Positions 1 through 11,800 of a stretch of DNA of 64,000 nt are shown here, piece after piece. The stretch is taken from positions 2,418,001-2,482,000 of the forward strand of contig BROI01000002.1 in NCBI GenBank assembly GCA_027923505.1. Direction: 5' to 3'. The translations under genes and the position numbers were made by a program. Under the pieces are notes generated by a model. It did no database searches, was not told the DNA's origin, and saw only the letters and a list, made by a program, of their open reading frames with translations. This DNA comes from Mayamaea pseudoterrestris. Lineage: Eukaryota > Bacillariophyta > Bacillariophyceae > Sellaphorales > Sellaphoraceae. Position 1 is the stretch's first letter. Every line of letters starts with the position of its first letter.

Positions 1-3000
1 ATTCTGGACCTGTCAAACGCCCCATGCCTCCCATCCCGCCAAACATGTCCAGGGTATGCCATTGACGGGTGCATAGTTTCAATGGTGCAAAAAGGACTGC
101 CTGGAGGCTGACACCATGGGTACGGCCTCACTGTGGGTATCCAACACCACAAGTTGTCGATTCTGTTTAAACGCCCCATGCCCTGGCCACCCAAATACCC
201 AATGAGTCAGGCCAAACATGTCCAGGGTATGCCATTGATCAAGTGCTTAGTCTCAAATGGTGCAAAAAGGACTGCCTGGAGGCCTGACACCATCGGCAAA
301 AGGGTTCCCACAATTTGTGATTCACCTACCCCCATCCCTGCCACCCAAACCCCAATGAGTCGGCCAAACATGTCCAGGGTGCCATTGACAGGTGAGGGCA
401 GAGTCTCAAATGGTACAAAAACGACTGCCTGGAGGCTCACCATGGTTTGTGCCCTCCGCGGTGGGTATGGCCAACACCACAAATGCCCCATGCCCAACAA
501 AACATTGAGTCCGGCAAAACATGTCCAGGGTGTGCCATTGACATGAGGATGGTTGAAATGGTGCAAAACGGATCTGGAGTGCCAACACCATCTGCAACAT
601 GGGGTGTGGGCCAACACCCAAATTATGGAATCATACAACAATGCCCGGTCCCCTGATCACCAACAACCCAATGAGTCCAGCAAAACATGTCCAGGGTGTG
701 CCATTGATAGGATGGTCTGACATGGTACAAAACGGACTGCTCGAGGTTCCAGAGAATGGTCTACAAGATGGGTGTGGCCAACACCCCCAATTATGGAATC
801 ATACCACTACAATGCCACATGCCCTAGCCACACAACAACCCAATGAGTCAGGCAAAACATGTCCAGGGTGTGCCATTGACATGAGGATGGGCTGAAATGG
901 TGCAAAACGGACTGCCTGGAGGCCTACACCATCTGCAAAATGGGTGTGGCCAACACCCCAAATTAAGAAATCATACCACTACAATGCGTCCCCGATCACC
1001 AACAACAATGAGTCATGCAAAAAGGTCTGAAGAGGATGGTCTAATGGACAAAAGATGCTGAGGCCTACAGATGGAATGGTCTACAAGATGGGTGTGGCCA
1101 ACACCCCAAATCAAGGAATCAACCACACAATGCCCCATGCCATGGCCACCCAACAACCCAATGAGTCAGGCAAAACATGTCGGGTGTGCCATTATGAGGA
1201 TGGGACAAAAGGATGTCCGAGGCTACACCACTGCAAAGTGGCCAAACCCCAAATAATGGAACATACCACACAGCCGAGCACCAACAACCAATGAGTCATG
1301 CAAAACATGTCCGGTGTGCATAAGAGGTTACTGGACAAAACGAGAGGCCACAGCTGAATGGTTACAATTGGCCAACACCCCAAATTATGGAATCATACCA
1401 CTACAATGCCATGCCCTGGCCACCCAACAACCCAATGAGTCAGGCAAAACATGTCCCGGTGTGCATTGACACGGATGGGCTGACCTGGTGCAAAACGGAG
1501 CTGAGGCCTCACCTCTGCAATGGGTGTGGCCAACACCCAAATTATGGAATCATACCACTACAATGCCCGCCCTGATCACCCAAAACCCAATGAGTATGCA
1601 AAACATGTCCAGGGTGTGCATTGACATGAGGATGGTCTGACATGGCACAAAACGGACTGCCTGGAGGTACAGATGAAGTAAGGGTGTGGCAACACCCCAA
1701 ATTATGGAATATACCACTAAATGCCTATGCCCTGGCCACCAACAACCAATGAACAGGCAAAACATGTCCAGGGTGTGCATTGACATGAGGATGGGCTGAA
1801 TGGTGCAAAACGGACTGCCGGGAGGCCTACACCATCTGCAAAATGGGTGTGGCCAACACGGCAAATTATGGAATCATACCACTACAATGCCCCGTCTCCT
1901 GATCACCCAACAACCCAATGAGTCATGCAAAACATGTCCAGGGTGCCACAATAAGGATGGTCTGACATGGACAAAACGAGGGGGGCACAGATGGAATGGT
2001 CCACAAGAGGTGTGGCCAACACCCCAAATTATGGAATCATACCACTACAATGCCCATGCCCTGGCCACCCAACAACCCAATGAGTCCGGCAAAACATGTC
2101 CAGGGTGGCCATTGAAGAGGATGGGCTGAAATGGTGCAAAACGGACTGCCTGAGGCCTACACTATCTGCAAAATGGGTGTGGCCAACACCCAAATTATGG
2201 AATCATACCACAGCCCGCCGATCACCCAAAACAATGAGTCATGCAAAACATGTCCAGGGTGTGCCATTGACATGAGGATGGTCGGACATGGTACAAAACG
2301 GACTGCTGGAGGCTCAGATGGATGGCTACAAGATGGGTGTGGCCAACACCCCAAATTATGGAATCATACCACTCACAATGCCCCATGCTGGCCACCCAAC
2401 AACCAATGAGTCAGGCAAAACATGTCCAGGGTGTGCATGACATAATGGGTGAAAGTGCAAAAGGACTGGGAGGCCACACCTCTGCAAAATGGGTGTGGCC
2501 AACACCCCAAATTATGGAATCATACCACTACAATGCCCCGTCCCCTGATCACCCAACAACCCAATGAGTCATGCAAAACATGTCCAGGGTGTGCCATTGA
2601 CATGAGGATGGTCTGACATGGTACAAAACGGACTGCCTGGAGGCCTACAGCATGGAATGGTCTACAAGATGGGTGTGGCCAACACCCCAAATTGTGGAAT
2701 CATACCACTACAATGCCCCATGCCCTGGCCACCCAACAACCCAATGAGTCAGGCAAAACATGTCCAGGGTGTGCCATTGACATGAGGATGGGCTGAAATG
2801 GTGCAAAACGGACTGCCTGGAGGCCTACACCATCTGCAAAATGGGTGTGGCCAACACCCCAAATTATGGAATCATACCACTACAATGCCCCGTCCCCTGA
2901 TCACCCAACAACCCAATGAGTCATGCAAAACATGTCCAGGGTGTGCCATTGACATGAGGATGGTCTGACATGGTACAAAACGGACTGCCTGGAGGCCTAC

Positions 3001-3901
3001 AGCATGGAATGGTCTACAAGATGGGTGTGGCCAACACCCCCAAATTGTGGAATCATACCACTACAATGCCCCATGCCCTGGCCACCCAACAACCCAATGA
3101 GTCAGGCAAAACATGTCCAGGGTGTGCCATTGACATGAGGATGGGCTGAAATGGTGCAAAACGGACTGCCTGGAGGCCTACACCATCTGCAAAATGGGTG
3201 TGGCCAACACCCCAAATTATGGAATCATACCACTACAATGCCCCGTCCCCTGATCACCCAACAACCCAATGAGTCATGCAAAACATGTCCAGGGTGTGCC
3301 ATAGACATGAGGATGGTCTGACATGGTACAAAACGGACTGCCTGAGGCCAACAGCATGGAATGGTCTACAAGATGGGTGTGGCCAACACCCCAAATTATG
3401 GAATCATACCACTACAATGCCCCATGCCCTGGCCACCCAACAACCCAATGAGTCAGGCAAAACATGTCCAGGGTGTGCCATTGACATGAGGATGGGCTGA
3501 AATGGTGCAAAACGGACTGCCTGGAGGCCTACACCATCTGCAAAATGGGTGTGGCCAACACCGCAAATTATGGAATCATACCACTACAATGCCCCGTCCC
3601 TTGATCACCCAACAACCCAATGAGTCATGCAAAACATTTCCAGGGTGTGCCATGGACTTGAGGTTGGTCTGACATGGTAAAAAACGGACTGCCTGAGGCC
3701 TACAGCATGGAATGGTCTACAAGATGGGTGTGGCCAACACCCCAAATTATGGAATCATACCACTACAATGCCCCATGCCCTGGCCACCAACAACCCAATG
3801 AGTCAGGTAAAACATGTCCAGGGTGTGCCATTGACATGAGGATGGGCTGAAATGGTGCAAAACGGACTGCCGGAGGCCTGGCTAATTATCTGCAAAATGG
3901 G
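1..3901. repeat. Satellite 1: alternating 180/172-bp monomers (352-bp dimer)
   Basis: A tandem array runs from the window edge. The conserved box CCAATGAGTCA recurs at 2561, 2741, 2913, 3094 and 3266, giving steps of 180, 172, 181 and 172. Two monomer types therefore alternate: type A contains ATGGTACAAAAC and CTACAAGATGGG, and type B contains ATGGTGCAAAAC and ATCTGCAAAATGGG. Copies from about 2450 to 3880 are nearly identical. Copies from 1 to about 2450 carry many scattered small deletions. Each monomer has a dyad GGGTGT-N5-ACACCC. Open frames in it are short and inconsistent, so it is not treated as coding. The array continues outside the window. Confidence 0.95.
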
Positions 3902-4398
3902 GGATCGCCAATGGTAGTAAGAGCGCTCTGGGGCAAAGGCGCAGGGAGCTCCATTTGCCAGAGTCCAGTGGCCGGACACCGAGCGCCACTCAGGATGAGC
4001 TCTTCTTGATAATGCACGAGGACTCGTTCCTTGTCAAGGGAAACGAGGCAGCCTGCATCACAAAGTGTGCCAAGGGATAGTAGTGAGTGAGTTGATAAAG
4101 CAGGAACAATATGAGCTTTAGTGGCCGACTCGGGCAGGCCGGGGATGTTGAGCGTTGCCTCATGAGTTGAATGCATGAGGGTGCCGTTGGGAGTTTGAAT
4201 TGCAAGGGGGTGTGTCGTTGCAATCTTGTTTAAGATGGGAGCGCTAACGGTGACAAAGTGGGCAGAGGCGCCACTGTCAGCTATGAGGGTAAAAGTAGGA
4301 TTGGCGGGAGGACCAGTGATAGAGGATAACGAAAAACAAGTACTATAAGCATGTGACATGTTGCTATAGGTGTTATCAATCACTGGCGTCCCTCCATC
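3886..4398 (-). pseudogene. Copia aspartic protease fragment, 3' truncated
   Basis: In-frame continuation of the gag after the TGA. The catalytic motif ADSGASAHFV of copia aspartic proteases is visible, followed by a beta-rich segment (QTPNGTLMHSTHEA) and the Leu/Ser-rich stretch HSLLSLGTLCDAGC typical of the protease/pre-integrase boundary. The frame runs into satellite 1 sequence after about 3902, so the last few codons are satellite-derived. There is no ATG near the beginning, consistent with translation as a gag-pol fusion in the ancestral element. It cannot make a complete polyprotein. Confidence 0.75.
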
Positions 4399-5646
4399 TC
4401 AGCTGCGAGGGTTGGCCGGGTTGCGGGGACTCATCTCGGTAAGGGTGCCACCCATGGTATTGTCAGCAGTCGCCGTGCTGACATGGTTGGGACCAGGATT
4501 CTGGCAAGTAGCGCTAGTGTGGCGGTAGTTGAGGCCGAAGCCATGCGTGTGGCAATAGTGGCGGGCGTGTGGTGAAGCGATGGGCGCTGGCGTAGGCGTG
4601 ATAGCTGGAGCAGGCGTGGTGGTTGTCGCAGGGGTGACATGAGTAGGTGCGGCCGTGGTACCGTTGCGAAGAGCTGCAAGATCACGCTGATGCTGCCCAT
4701 TTTGACGACGGAGATGGGTAAGTTCAGCTTCAGCTGCAGCTAGAGCGGCAATATGCGTGTGGTCTTGGTAGCCAGCGGCACCGGCAGTTTGTTTTTCGCG
4801 GCGGGTCTTGTTGGCCTCGTTGAAACGGGCCATGAGAATGGCGAGCGTGCGCATGGGCACAGGGAATTCGTGTTCAAATCGTGCAACAGCTTCGTTGAAG
4901 ACACCACTGTTTTCGAGGACGGTAAGTGTGTAGCGGACGATGGTTCTTTCACTGAGGGTTTCGCCGGCTGCGGTGGTAAAATCGGTGACTTCAGTGATGC
5001 GACTCCAAATTGTTTCGATGGGTTCGTTGGGATCCCAGGGGGTATGGAGGCGCTGAATGTTTGCATCTTGTTTGGGACCCGTGATGTTGGCGTAGGTAAG
5101 TAACAAATGCGTGAGCAGTTGAAGGGTAGTGATGGTGGCGTAGTTGTGAAGGGCGTGCTTCAAAACCGAGTAGTACGTTTCAGGGACGGCGGCCATGATG
5201 AGCGACTTGAGTGCTACGTCAGCAAGGCGCATCGTGTTGAAATCATTAAGCGCATCTTTGTACTTGCGGTTGCGTTCAGTAAGGGCGTTGGTAGGCATGT
5301 CGTCATCAGCATCAGCAAGAGCGGCTGGCTGAGCAGGCATGACGAAAGGAGTGTCGGGGTGACGGTAGGCGTATTGAGCAGGTTGGAGGCAAAGGAAATC
5401 GTGACCGAAAGTTTCGTCGCCATTACGGAGAGGGATCTTGCGGGCTTGTTCACAGAGAGCGTTGTTGAGTAGGAGCAGATTAGCGTAGCAGGGTTCAGTG
5501 GTGAGTGCGGGCAAGGGCGTCAACTCAGGAAGTTTGATCAACATCGTGAGAAGCTTTGGAGGCACGGAGCAGGGAAGATGAGTAAGCAAGAAGAAGGGTG
5601 GGTGGAACAATTCTGTTGAAGGGCCGCAAGGTACTACAGCGGACAC
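3902..5646 (-). mobile_element. Truncated Ty1/copia-type retroelement (gag plus start of protease)
   Basis: Minus-strand gag and the beginning of an aspartic protease are present. Integrase, reverse transcriptase and RNase H are absent because satellite 1 begins at about 3901. No LTR is recognised in the 160 bp between the gag start and satellite 2. The element is thus cut at both ends by satellite DNA. Gag and protease lie in the same frame, separated only by one TGA at 4399-4401. Confidence 0.85.
4399..5646 (-). CDS. Copia-type gag polyprotein fragment
   Basis: The ORF is 415 residues. The middle (about residues 110-290) has the helical organisation and spacing of the UBN2/copia gag family, including TPWDPNEPIETIWSRI and later RFNEANKTRRE. 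A Pro/Thr/Ala-rich linker follows. The C-terminus has a Cys/His knuckle-like stretch beginning YCHTHG, with a further Cys and His downstream, then DNTMGG, which is common at the gag end of diatom copia elements. In such elements the product forms the virus-like particle that packages the RNA. The start is the first ATG; no LTR or leader could be defined to support it. The ORF ends at TGA 4399-4401 and the protease continues in the same frame. Confidence 0.75.
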   Translation of the reverse strand: MSAVVPCGPSTELFHPPFFLLTHLPCSVPPKLLTMLIKLPELTPLPALTTEPCYANLLLLNNALCEQARKIPLRNGDETFGHDFLCLQPAQYAYRHPDTPFVMPAQPAALADADDDMPTNALTERNRKYKDALNDFNTMRLADVALKSLIMAAVPETYYSVLKHALHNYATITTLQLLTHLLLTYANITGPKQDANIQRLHTPWDPNEPIETIWSRITEVTDFTTAAGETLSERTIVRYTLTVLENSGVFNEAVARFEHEFPVPMRTLAILMARFNEANKTRREKQTAGAAGYQDHTHIAALAAAEAELTHLRRQNGQHQRDLAALRNGTTAAPTHVTPATTTTPAPAITPTPAPIASPHARHYCHTHGFGLNYRHTSATCQNPGPNHVSTATADNTMGGTLTEMSPRNPANPRS

Positions 5647-5805
5647 TCGAAGCAGACTAGTTCAATAACGTTGAATTGTTACATTAATGAGATCATGGCG
5701 GTAAGCGCCAGGAGACTCTTGCTAATCGAGTGGCTGAGCACAGCGATGGAATGGATGGTGGACAGAATAGGATATTAATGAGTCATGGCGAGTGCGTATT
5801 CATAA
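5647..5805. other. Spacer between gag fragment and satellite 2
   Basis: About 160 bp of non-repetitive sequence upstream of the minus-strand gag. It probably contains leader or LTR remnants of the retroelement, but no TG...CA-bounded LTR and no convincing primer-binding site could be defined. No gene is seen. Confidence 0.5.
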
Positions 5806-8800
5806 CATTTTGGGCACCTACAGGGCTTGCTGTAGGGGCGTTTGAATGTCACGGCATCTGCGGGCAGAGACTGGTGACAAGTTGTCACCAAATACATTGA
5901 CATCACCTGAGACACCAGCCAAGCCTACCATCTTGTAGCGCAGCCTGAAAAATGATGTTGGAACCATTCTGGTGTATTTTGGGCACCCACAGGGCTTCCT
6001 GTAGGGGCGTTTGAGTGTCACGGCATCTGCGGGCTGAGACTGGTGACAAGTTGTCACCAAATACATTTCCATCCCCTGAGACACCAGCCAAGCCTACCAT
6101 CTTGTAGCGCAGCCTGAATAATGATGTTGGCACCATTCTGGTGTATTTTGGGCACCCACAGGGCTTGCTTTAGGGGCGTTTGAATGTCACGGCATCTGCA
6201 GGCTGAGACTGGTGACAAGTTGTCACCAAATACATTTCCATAACCTGAGACACCAGCCAAGCCTACCATCTTGTAGCGCAGCCTGAATAATGATGTTGGC
6301 ACCATTCTGGTGTATTTTGGGCACCTACAGGGCCTCCTGTAGGGTTGTTTGAATGTCACGGCATCTGCGGGCAGAGACTGGTGACAAGTTGTCACCAAAT
6401 ACATTGCCATCCCCTGAGACACCAGCCAAGCCTACCATCTCGTAGCGCAGCCTGAAAAATGATGTTGGAACCATTCTGGTGTAATTTGAGCACCCACAGG
6501 GCTTCCTGTAGGGGCGTTTGAATGTCACGGCATCTGCAGGCTGAGACTGGTGACAAGTTGTCACCAAATACATTGCCATCCCCTGAGACACCAGCCAAGC
6601 CTACCATCTTGTCGCGCAGCCTGAATAATGATGTTGGCACCATTCTGGTGTATTTTGGGCACCTACAGGGCTTGCTGTAGGGGCGTTTGAATGTCACGGC
6701 ATCTGCGGGCAGAGACTGGTGACAAGTTGTCACCAAATACATTGCCATCCCCTGAGACACCAGCCAAGCCTACCATCTTGTAGCGCAGCCTGAATAATGA
6801 TGTTGGCACCATTCTGGTGTAATTTGGGAATTTACAGGGCTTGCTGTAGGTGCGTTTGAATGTTACGGCATCTGCGGGCTGAGACTGGTGACAAGTTGTC
6901 ACCAAATACATTGCCATCCCCTGAGACACCAGCCAAGCCTACCATCCTGTAGCGCAGCCTGCAAAAGGATGTTGGCACCATTCTGGTGTATTTTGGGCAC
7001 CTACAGGGCTTGCTGTAGGGGCGTTTGAATGTCATGGCATCTGCGGGCAGAGACTGGTGACAAGTTGTCACCAAATACATTGTCATCCCCTGACACACCC
7101 TCCAAGCCTACCATCTTGTAGCGCAGCCTGAATAATGATGTTGGCACCATTCTGGTGTATTTTGGGCACCTACAGGGCTTGCTGTAGGGGCGTTTGAATG
7201 TCACGGCATCTGCGGGCAGAGACTGGTGACAAGTTGTCACCAAATACATTGCCATCCCCTGAGACACCAGCCAAGCCTACCATCTTGTAGCGCAGCCTGA
7301 ATAATGATGTTGGCACCATTCTGGTGTATTTTGGGCACCTACAGGGCTTGCTGTAGGGGCATTTGAATGTCACGGCATCTGCGGGCTGAGACTGGTGACA
7401 AGTTGTCACCAAATACATTGCCATCCCCTGAGACACCAGCCAAGCCTACCATCTCGTAGCGCAGCCTGAATAATGATGTTGGCACCATTCTGGTGTATTT
7501 TGGGCACCTACAGGGCTTCCTGTAGGGTTGTTTGAATGTCATGGCATCTGCGGGCAGATGCTGGTGACAAGTTGTCACCAAATACATTGCCATCCCCCGA
7601 GACACCAGCCAAGCCTACCATCTTGTCGCGCAGCCTGAATAATGATGTTGGCACCATTCTGGTGTATTTTGGGCACCTACAGGGCTTCCTGTAGGGGCGT
7701 TTGAATGTCACGGCATCTGCGGGCAGAGACTGGTGACAAGTTGTCACCAAATACATTGACATCACCTGAGACACCAGCCAAGCCAACCATCTTGTAGCGC
7801 AGCCTGAATAATGATGTTGGAACCATTCTGGTGTATTTTGGGCACCCACAGGGCTTCCTGTAGGGGCGTTTGAGTGTCACGGCATCTGCGGGCTGAGACT
7901 GGTGACAAGTTGTCACCAAATACATTTCCATCCCCTGAGACACCAGCCAAGCCTACCATCTTGTAGCGCAGCCTGAATAATGATGTTGGCACCATTCTGG
8001 TGTATTTTGGGCACCCACAGGGCTTCCTGTAGGGGCGTTTGAATGTCACGGCATCTGCAGGCTGAGACTGGTGACAAGTTGTCACCAAATACATTTCCAT
8101 AACCTGAGACACCAGCCAAGCCTACCATCTTGTAGCGCAGCCTGAATAATGATGTTGGCACCATTCTGGTGTATTTTGGGCACCTACAGGGCCTCCTGTA
8201 GGGTTGTTTGAATGTCACGGCATCTGCGGGCAGAGACTGGTGACAAGTTGTCACCAAATACATTGACATCACCTGAGACACCAGCCAAGCCTACCATCTT
8301 GTAGCGCAGCCTGAATAATGATGTTGGAACCATTCTGGTGTATTTTGGGCACCCACAGGGCTTCCTGTAGGGGCGTTTGAGTGTCACGGCATCTGCGGGC
8401 TGAGACTGGTGACAAGTTGTCACCAAATACATTTCCATCCCCTGAGACACCAGCCAAGCCTACCATCTTGTAGCGCAGCCTGAATAATGATGTTGGCACC
8501 ATTCTGGTGTATTTTGGGCACCCACAGGGCTTCCTGTAGGGGCGTTTGAATGTCACGGCATCTGCAGGCTGAGACTGGTGACAAGTTGTCACCAAATACA
8601 TTGCCATAACCTGAGACACCAGCCAAGCCTACCATCTTGTAGCGCAGCCTGAATAATGATGTTGGCACCATTCTGGTGTATTTTGGGCACCTACAGGGCC
8701 TCCTGTAGGGTTGTTTGAATGTCACGGCATCTGCGGGCAGAGACTGGTGACAAGTTGTCACCAAATACATTGCCATCCCCTGAGACACCAGCCAAGCCTA

Positions 8801-11800
8801 CCATCTCGTAGCGCAGCCTGAAAAATGATGTTGGAACCATTCTGGTGTAATTTGGGCACCCACAGGGCTTCCTGTAGGGGCGTTTGAATGTCACGGCATC
8901 TGCAGGCTGAGACTGGTGACAAGTTGTCACCAAATACATTGCCATCCCCTGAGACACCAGCCAAGCCTACCATCTTGTAGCGCAGCCTGAATAATGATGT
9001 TGGCACCATTCTGGTGTTTTTTAGGCAACCACAGGGCTTGCTGTAGGGGCGTTTGAGTGTCACGGCATCTGCGGGCAGAGACTGGTGACAAGTTGTCACC
9101 AAATACATTGCCATCCCCGGAGACACCAGCCAAGCCTACCATCTTGTAGCGCAGCCTGAATAATGATGTTGGCACCATTCTGGTGTAATTTGGGAATTTA
9201 CAGGGCTTGCTGTAGGGGCGTTTGAATGTCACGGCATCTGCGGGCTGAGACTGGTGACAAGTTGTCACCAAATACATTGCCACCCCCTGAGACACCAGCC
9301 AAGCCTACCATCTTGTAGCTCAGCCAGAATAATGATGTTGGCACCATTCTGGTGTATTTTGGGCACCTACAGGGCTTGCTTTAGGGGCGTTTGAATTTCA
9401 GGCATCTGCGGGCTGAGTCTGGTGACAAATTGTCACCAAATACATTGCCATCCCCTGAGACACCAGCCAAGCCTACCATCTTGTAGCGCAGCCTGAATAA
9501 TGATGTTGGCACCATTTTGGTGTATTTTGGGCACCCACAGGGCTTGCTGTAGGGGCGTTTGAATGTCACGGCATCTGCGGGCTGAGTCTGGTGACAAGTT
9601 GTCACCAAATACATTGCCATCCCCTGTGACACCAGCCAAGCCTACCATCTTGTAGCGCAGCCTGAATAATGATGTTGACACCATTCTGGTGTATTTTGGG
9701 CGCCCACAGGGCTTGCTGTAGGGGCAATTGATTGTCACGGCATCTGCAGGCTGAGACTGGTGACAAGCTTGCCATCCCCTGAGACACCAGCCAAGCCTAC
9801 CATCTTGTACCGCAGCCTGAATAATGATGTTGGCACCATTCTGGTGTAATTTAGGCACCTACAGGGCTTGCTGTAAGGGCATTTGAAGGTCATGGCATCT
9901 GCGGGCTGAGACTGGTGACACGTTGTCACCAAATACATTGCCATCCCCTGAGACACCAGCCAAGCCTACCAGTTGATAGCGCAGCCTGAAAATGATGTTG
10001 GCACCATTCTGGTGAAATTAGGGCACCTACAGGGCTTGCTGTAGGGGCGTTTGAATGTCACGGCATCTGCGGGCAGAGACTGGTGACAAGTTGTCACCAA
10101 ATACATTGCCATCACCTGAGACACCAGCCAAGCCTACCATCTTGTAGCGCAGCCTGAAGAATGATGTTGGAACCATTCTGGTGTATTTTGGGCACCCACA
10201 GGGCTTCCTGTAGGGGCGTTTGAATGTCACGGCATCTGCGGGCTGAGACTGGTGACAAGTTGTCACCAAATACATTGCCATCCCCTGAGACACCAGCCAA
10301 GCCTACCATCTTGTAGCGCAGCCTGAATAATGATGTTGGCACCATTCTGGTGTATTTTGGGCACCTACAGGGCTTGCTGTAGGGGCGTTTGAATGTCACG
10401 GCATCTGCGGGCTGAGACTGGTGACAAGTTGTCACCAAATACATTGCCATCCCCTGAGACACCAGCCAAGCCTACCATCTTGTAGCGCAGCCTGTATAAT
10501 GATGTTGGCACATTCAGATTTGGGCACCAGGGCGTTTGAATGTCACGGCATCTGCGGGCAGAGACTGGTGACAAGTTGTCACCAAATACATTGCCATCCC
10601 CTGAGACACCAGCCAAGCCTACCAACTTGTAGCGCAGCCTGAGAAATGATGTTGGAACCATTCTGGTGTATTTTGGGCACCCACAGGGCTTCCTGTAGGG
10701 GCGTTTGAATGTCACGGCATCTGCAGGCTGAGACTGGTGACAAGTTGTCACCAAATACATTGCCATCCCCTGAGACACCAGCCAAGCCTACCATCTTGTA
10801 GCGCAGCCTGAAAAATGATGTTGGAACCATTCTGGTGTACTTTGGGCACCCACAGGGCTTCCTATAGGGGCGTTTGAATGTCACGGCATCTGCGGGCAGA
10901 GACTGGTGACAAGTTGTCACCAAATACATTGCCATCCCCTGAGACACCAGCCAAGCCTACCATCTTGTAGCGCAGCCTGAATAATGATGTTGGCACCATT
11001 CTGGTGTATTTTGGGCACCTACAGGGCTTCCTGTAGGGTTGTTTGAATGTCATGGCATCTGCGGGCAGATGCTGGTGACAAGTTGTCACCAAATACATTG
11101 CCATCCCCCGAGACACCAGCCAAGCCTACCATCTTGTCGCGCAGCCTGCATAATGATGTTGGAACCATTCTGGTGTATTTTGGGCACCCACAGGGCTTCC
11201 TGTAGGGGCGTTTGAATGTCATGGCATCTGCAGGCTGAGTCTGGTGACAAGTTGTCACCAAATACATTGCCATCCCCTGAGACACCAGCCAAGCCTACCA
11301 TCTTGTAGCGCAGCCTGCATAATGATGTTGGAACCATTCTGGTGTATTTTGGGCACCCACAGGGCTTCCTGTAGGGGCGTTTGAATGTCATGGCATCTGC
11401 AGGCTGAGTCTGGTGACAAGTTGTCACCAAATACATTGCCATCCCCTGAGACACCAGCCAAGCCTACCAACTTGTAGCGCAGCCTGAATAATGATGTTGG
11501 AACCATTCTGGTGTATTTTGGGCACCCACAGGGCTTCCTGTAGGGGCGTTTGAATGTCACGGCATCTGCGGGCTGAGACTGGTGACAAGTTGTCACCAAA
11601 TACATTGCCATCCCCTGAGACACCAGCCAAGCCTACCATCTTGTAGCGCAGCCTGAATAATGATGTTGGCACCATTCTGGTGTATTTTGGGCACCTACAG
11701 GGCTTCCTATAGGGGCGTTTGAATGTCACGGCATCTGCGGGCAGAGACTGGTGACAAGTTGTCACCAAATACATTGCCATCCCCTGAGACACCAGCCAAG

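Noticed and set aside
133-3500. ORFs of 60-144 codons on both strands in satellite 1
   Set aside because: Low-complexity repeat translations with no consistent frame between copies.
1-3901. Telomeric or subtelomeric end
   Set aside because: No TTAGGG-type repeats are seen; the satellite runs off the window edge, so nothing supports a chromosome end.
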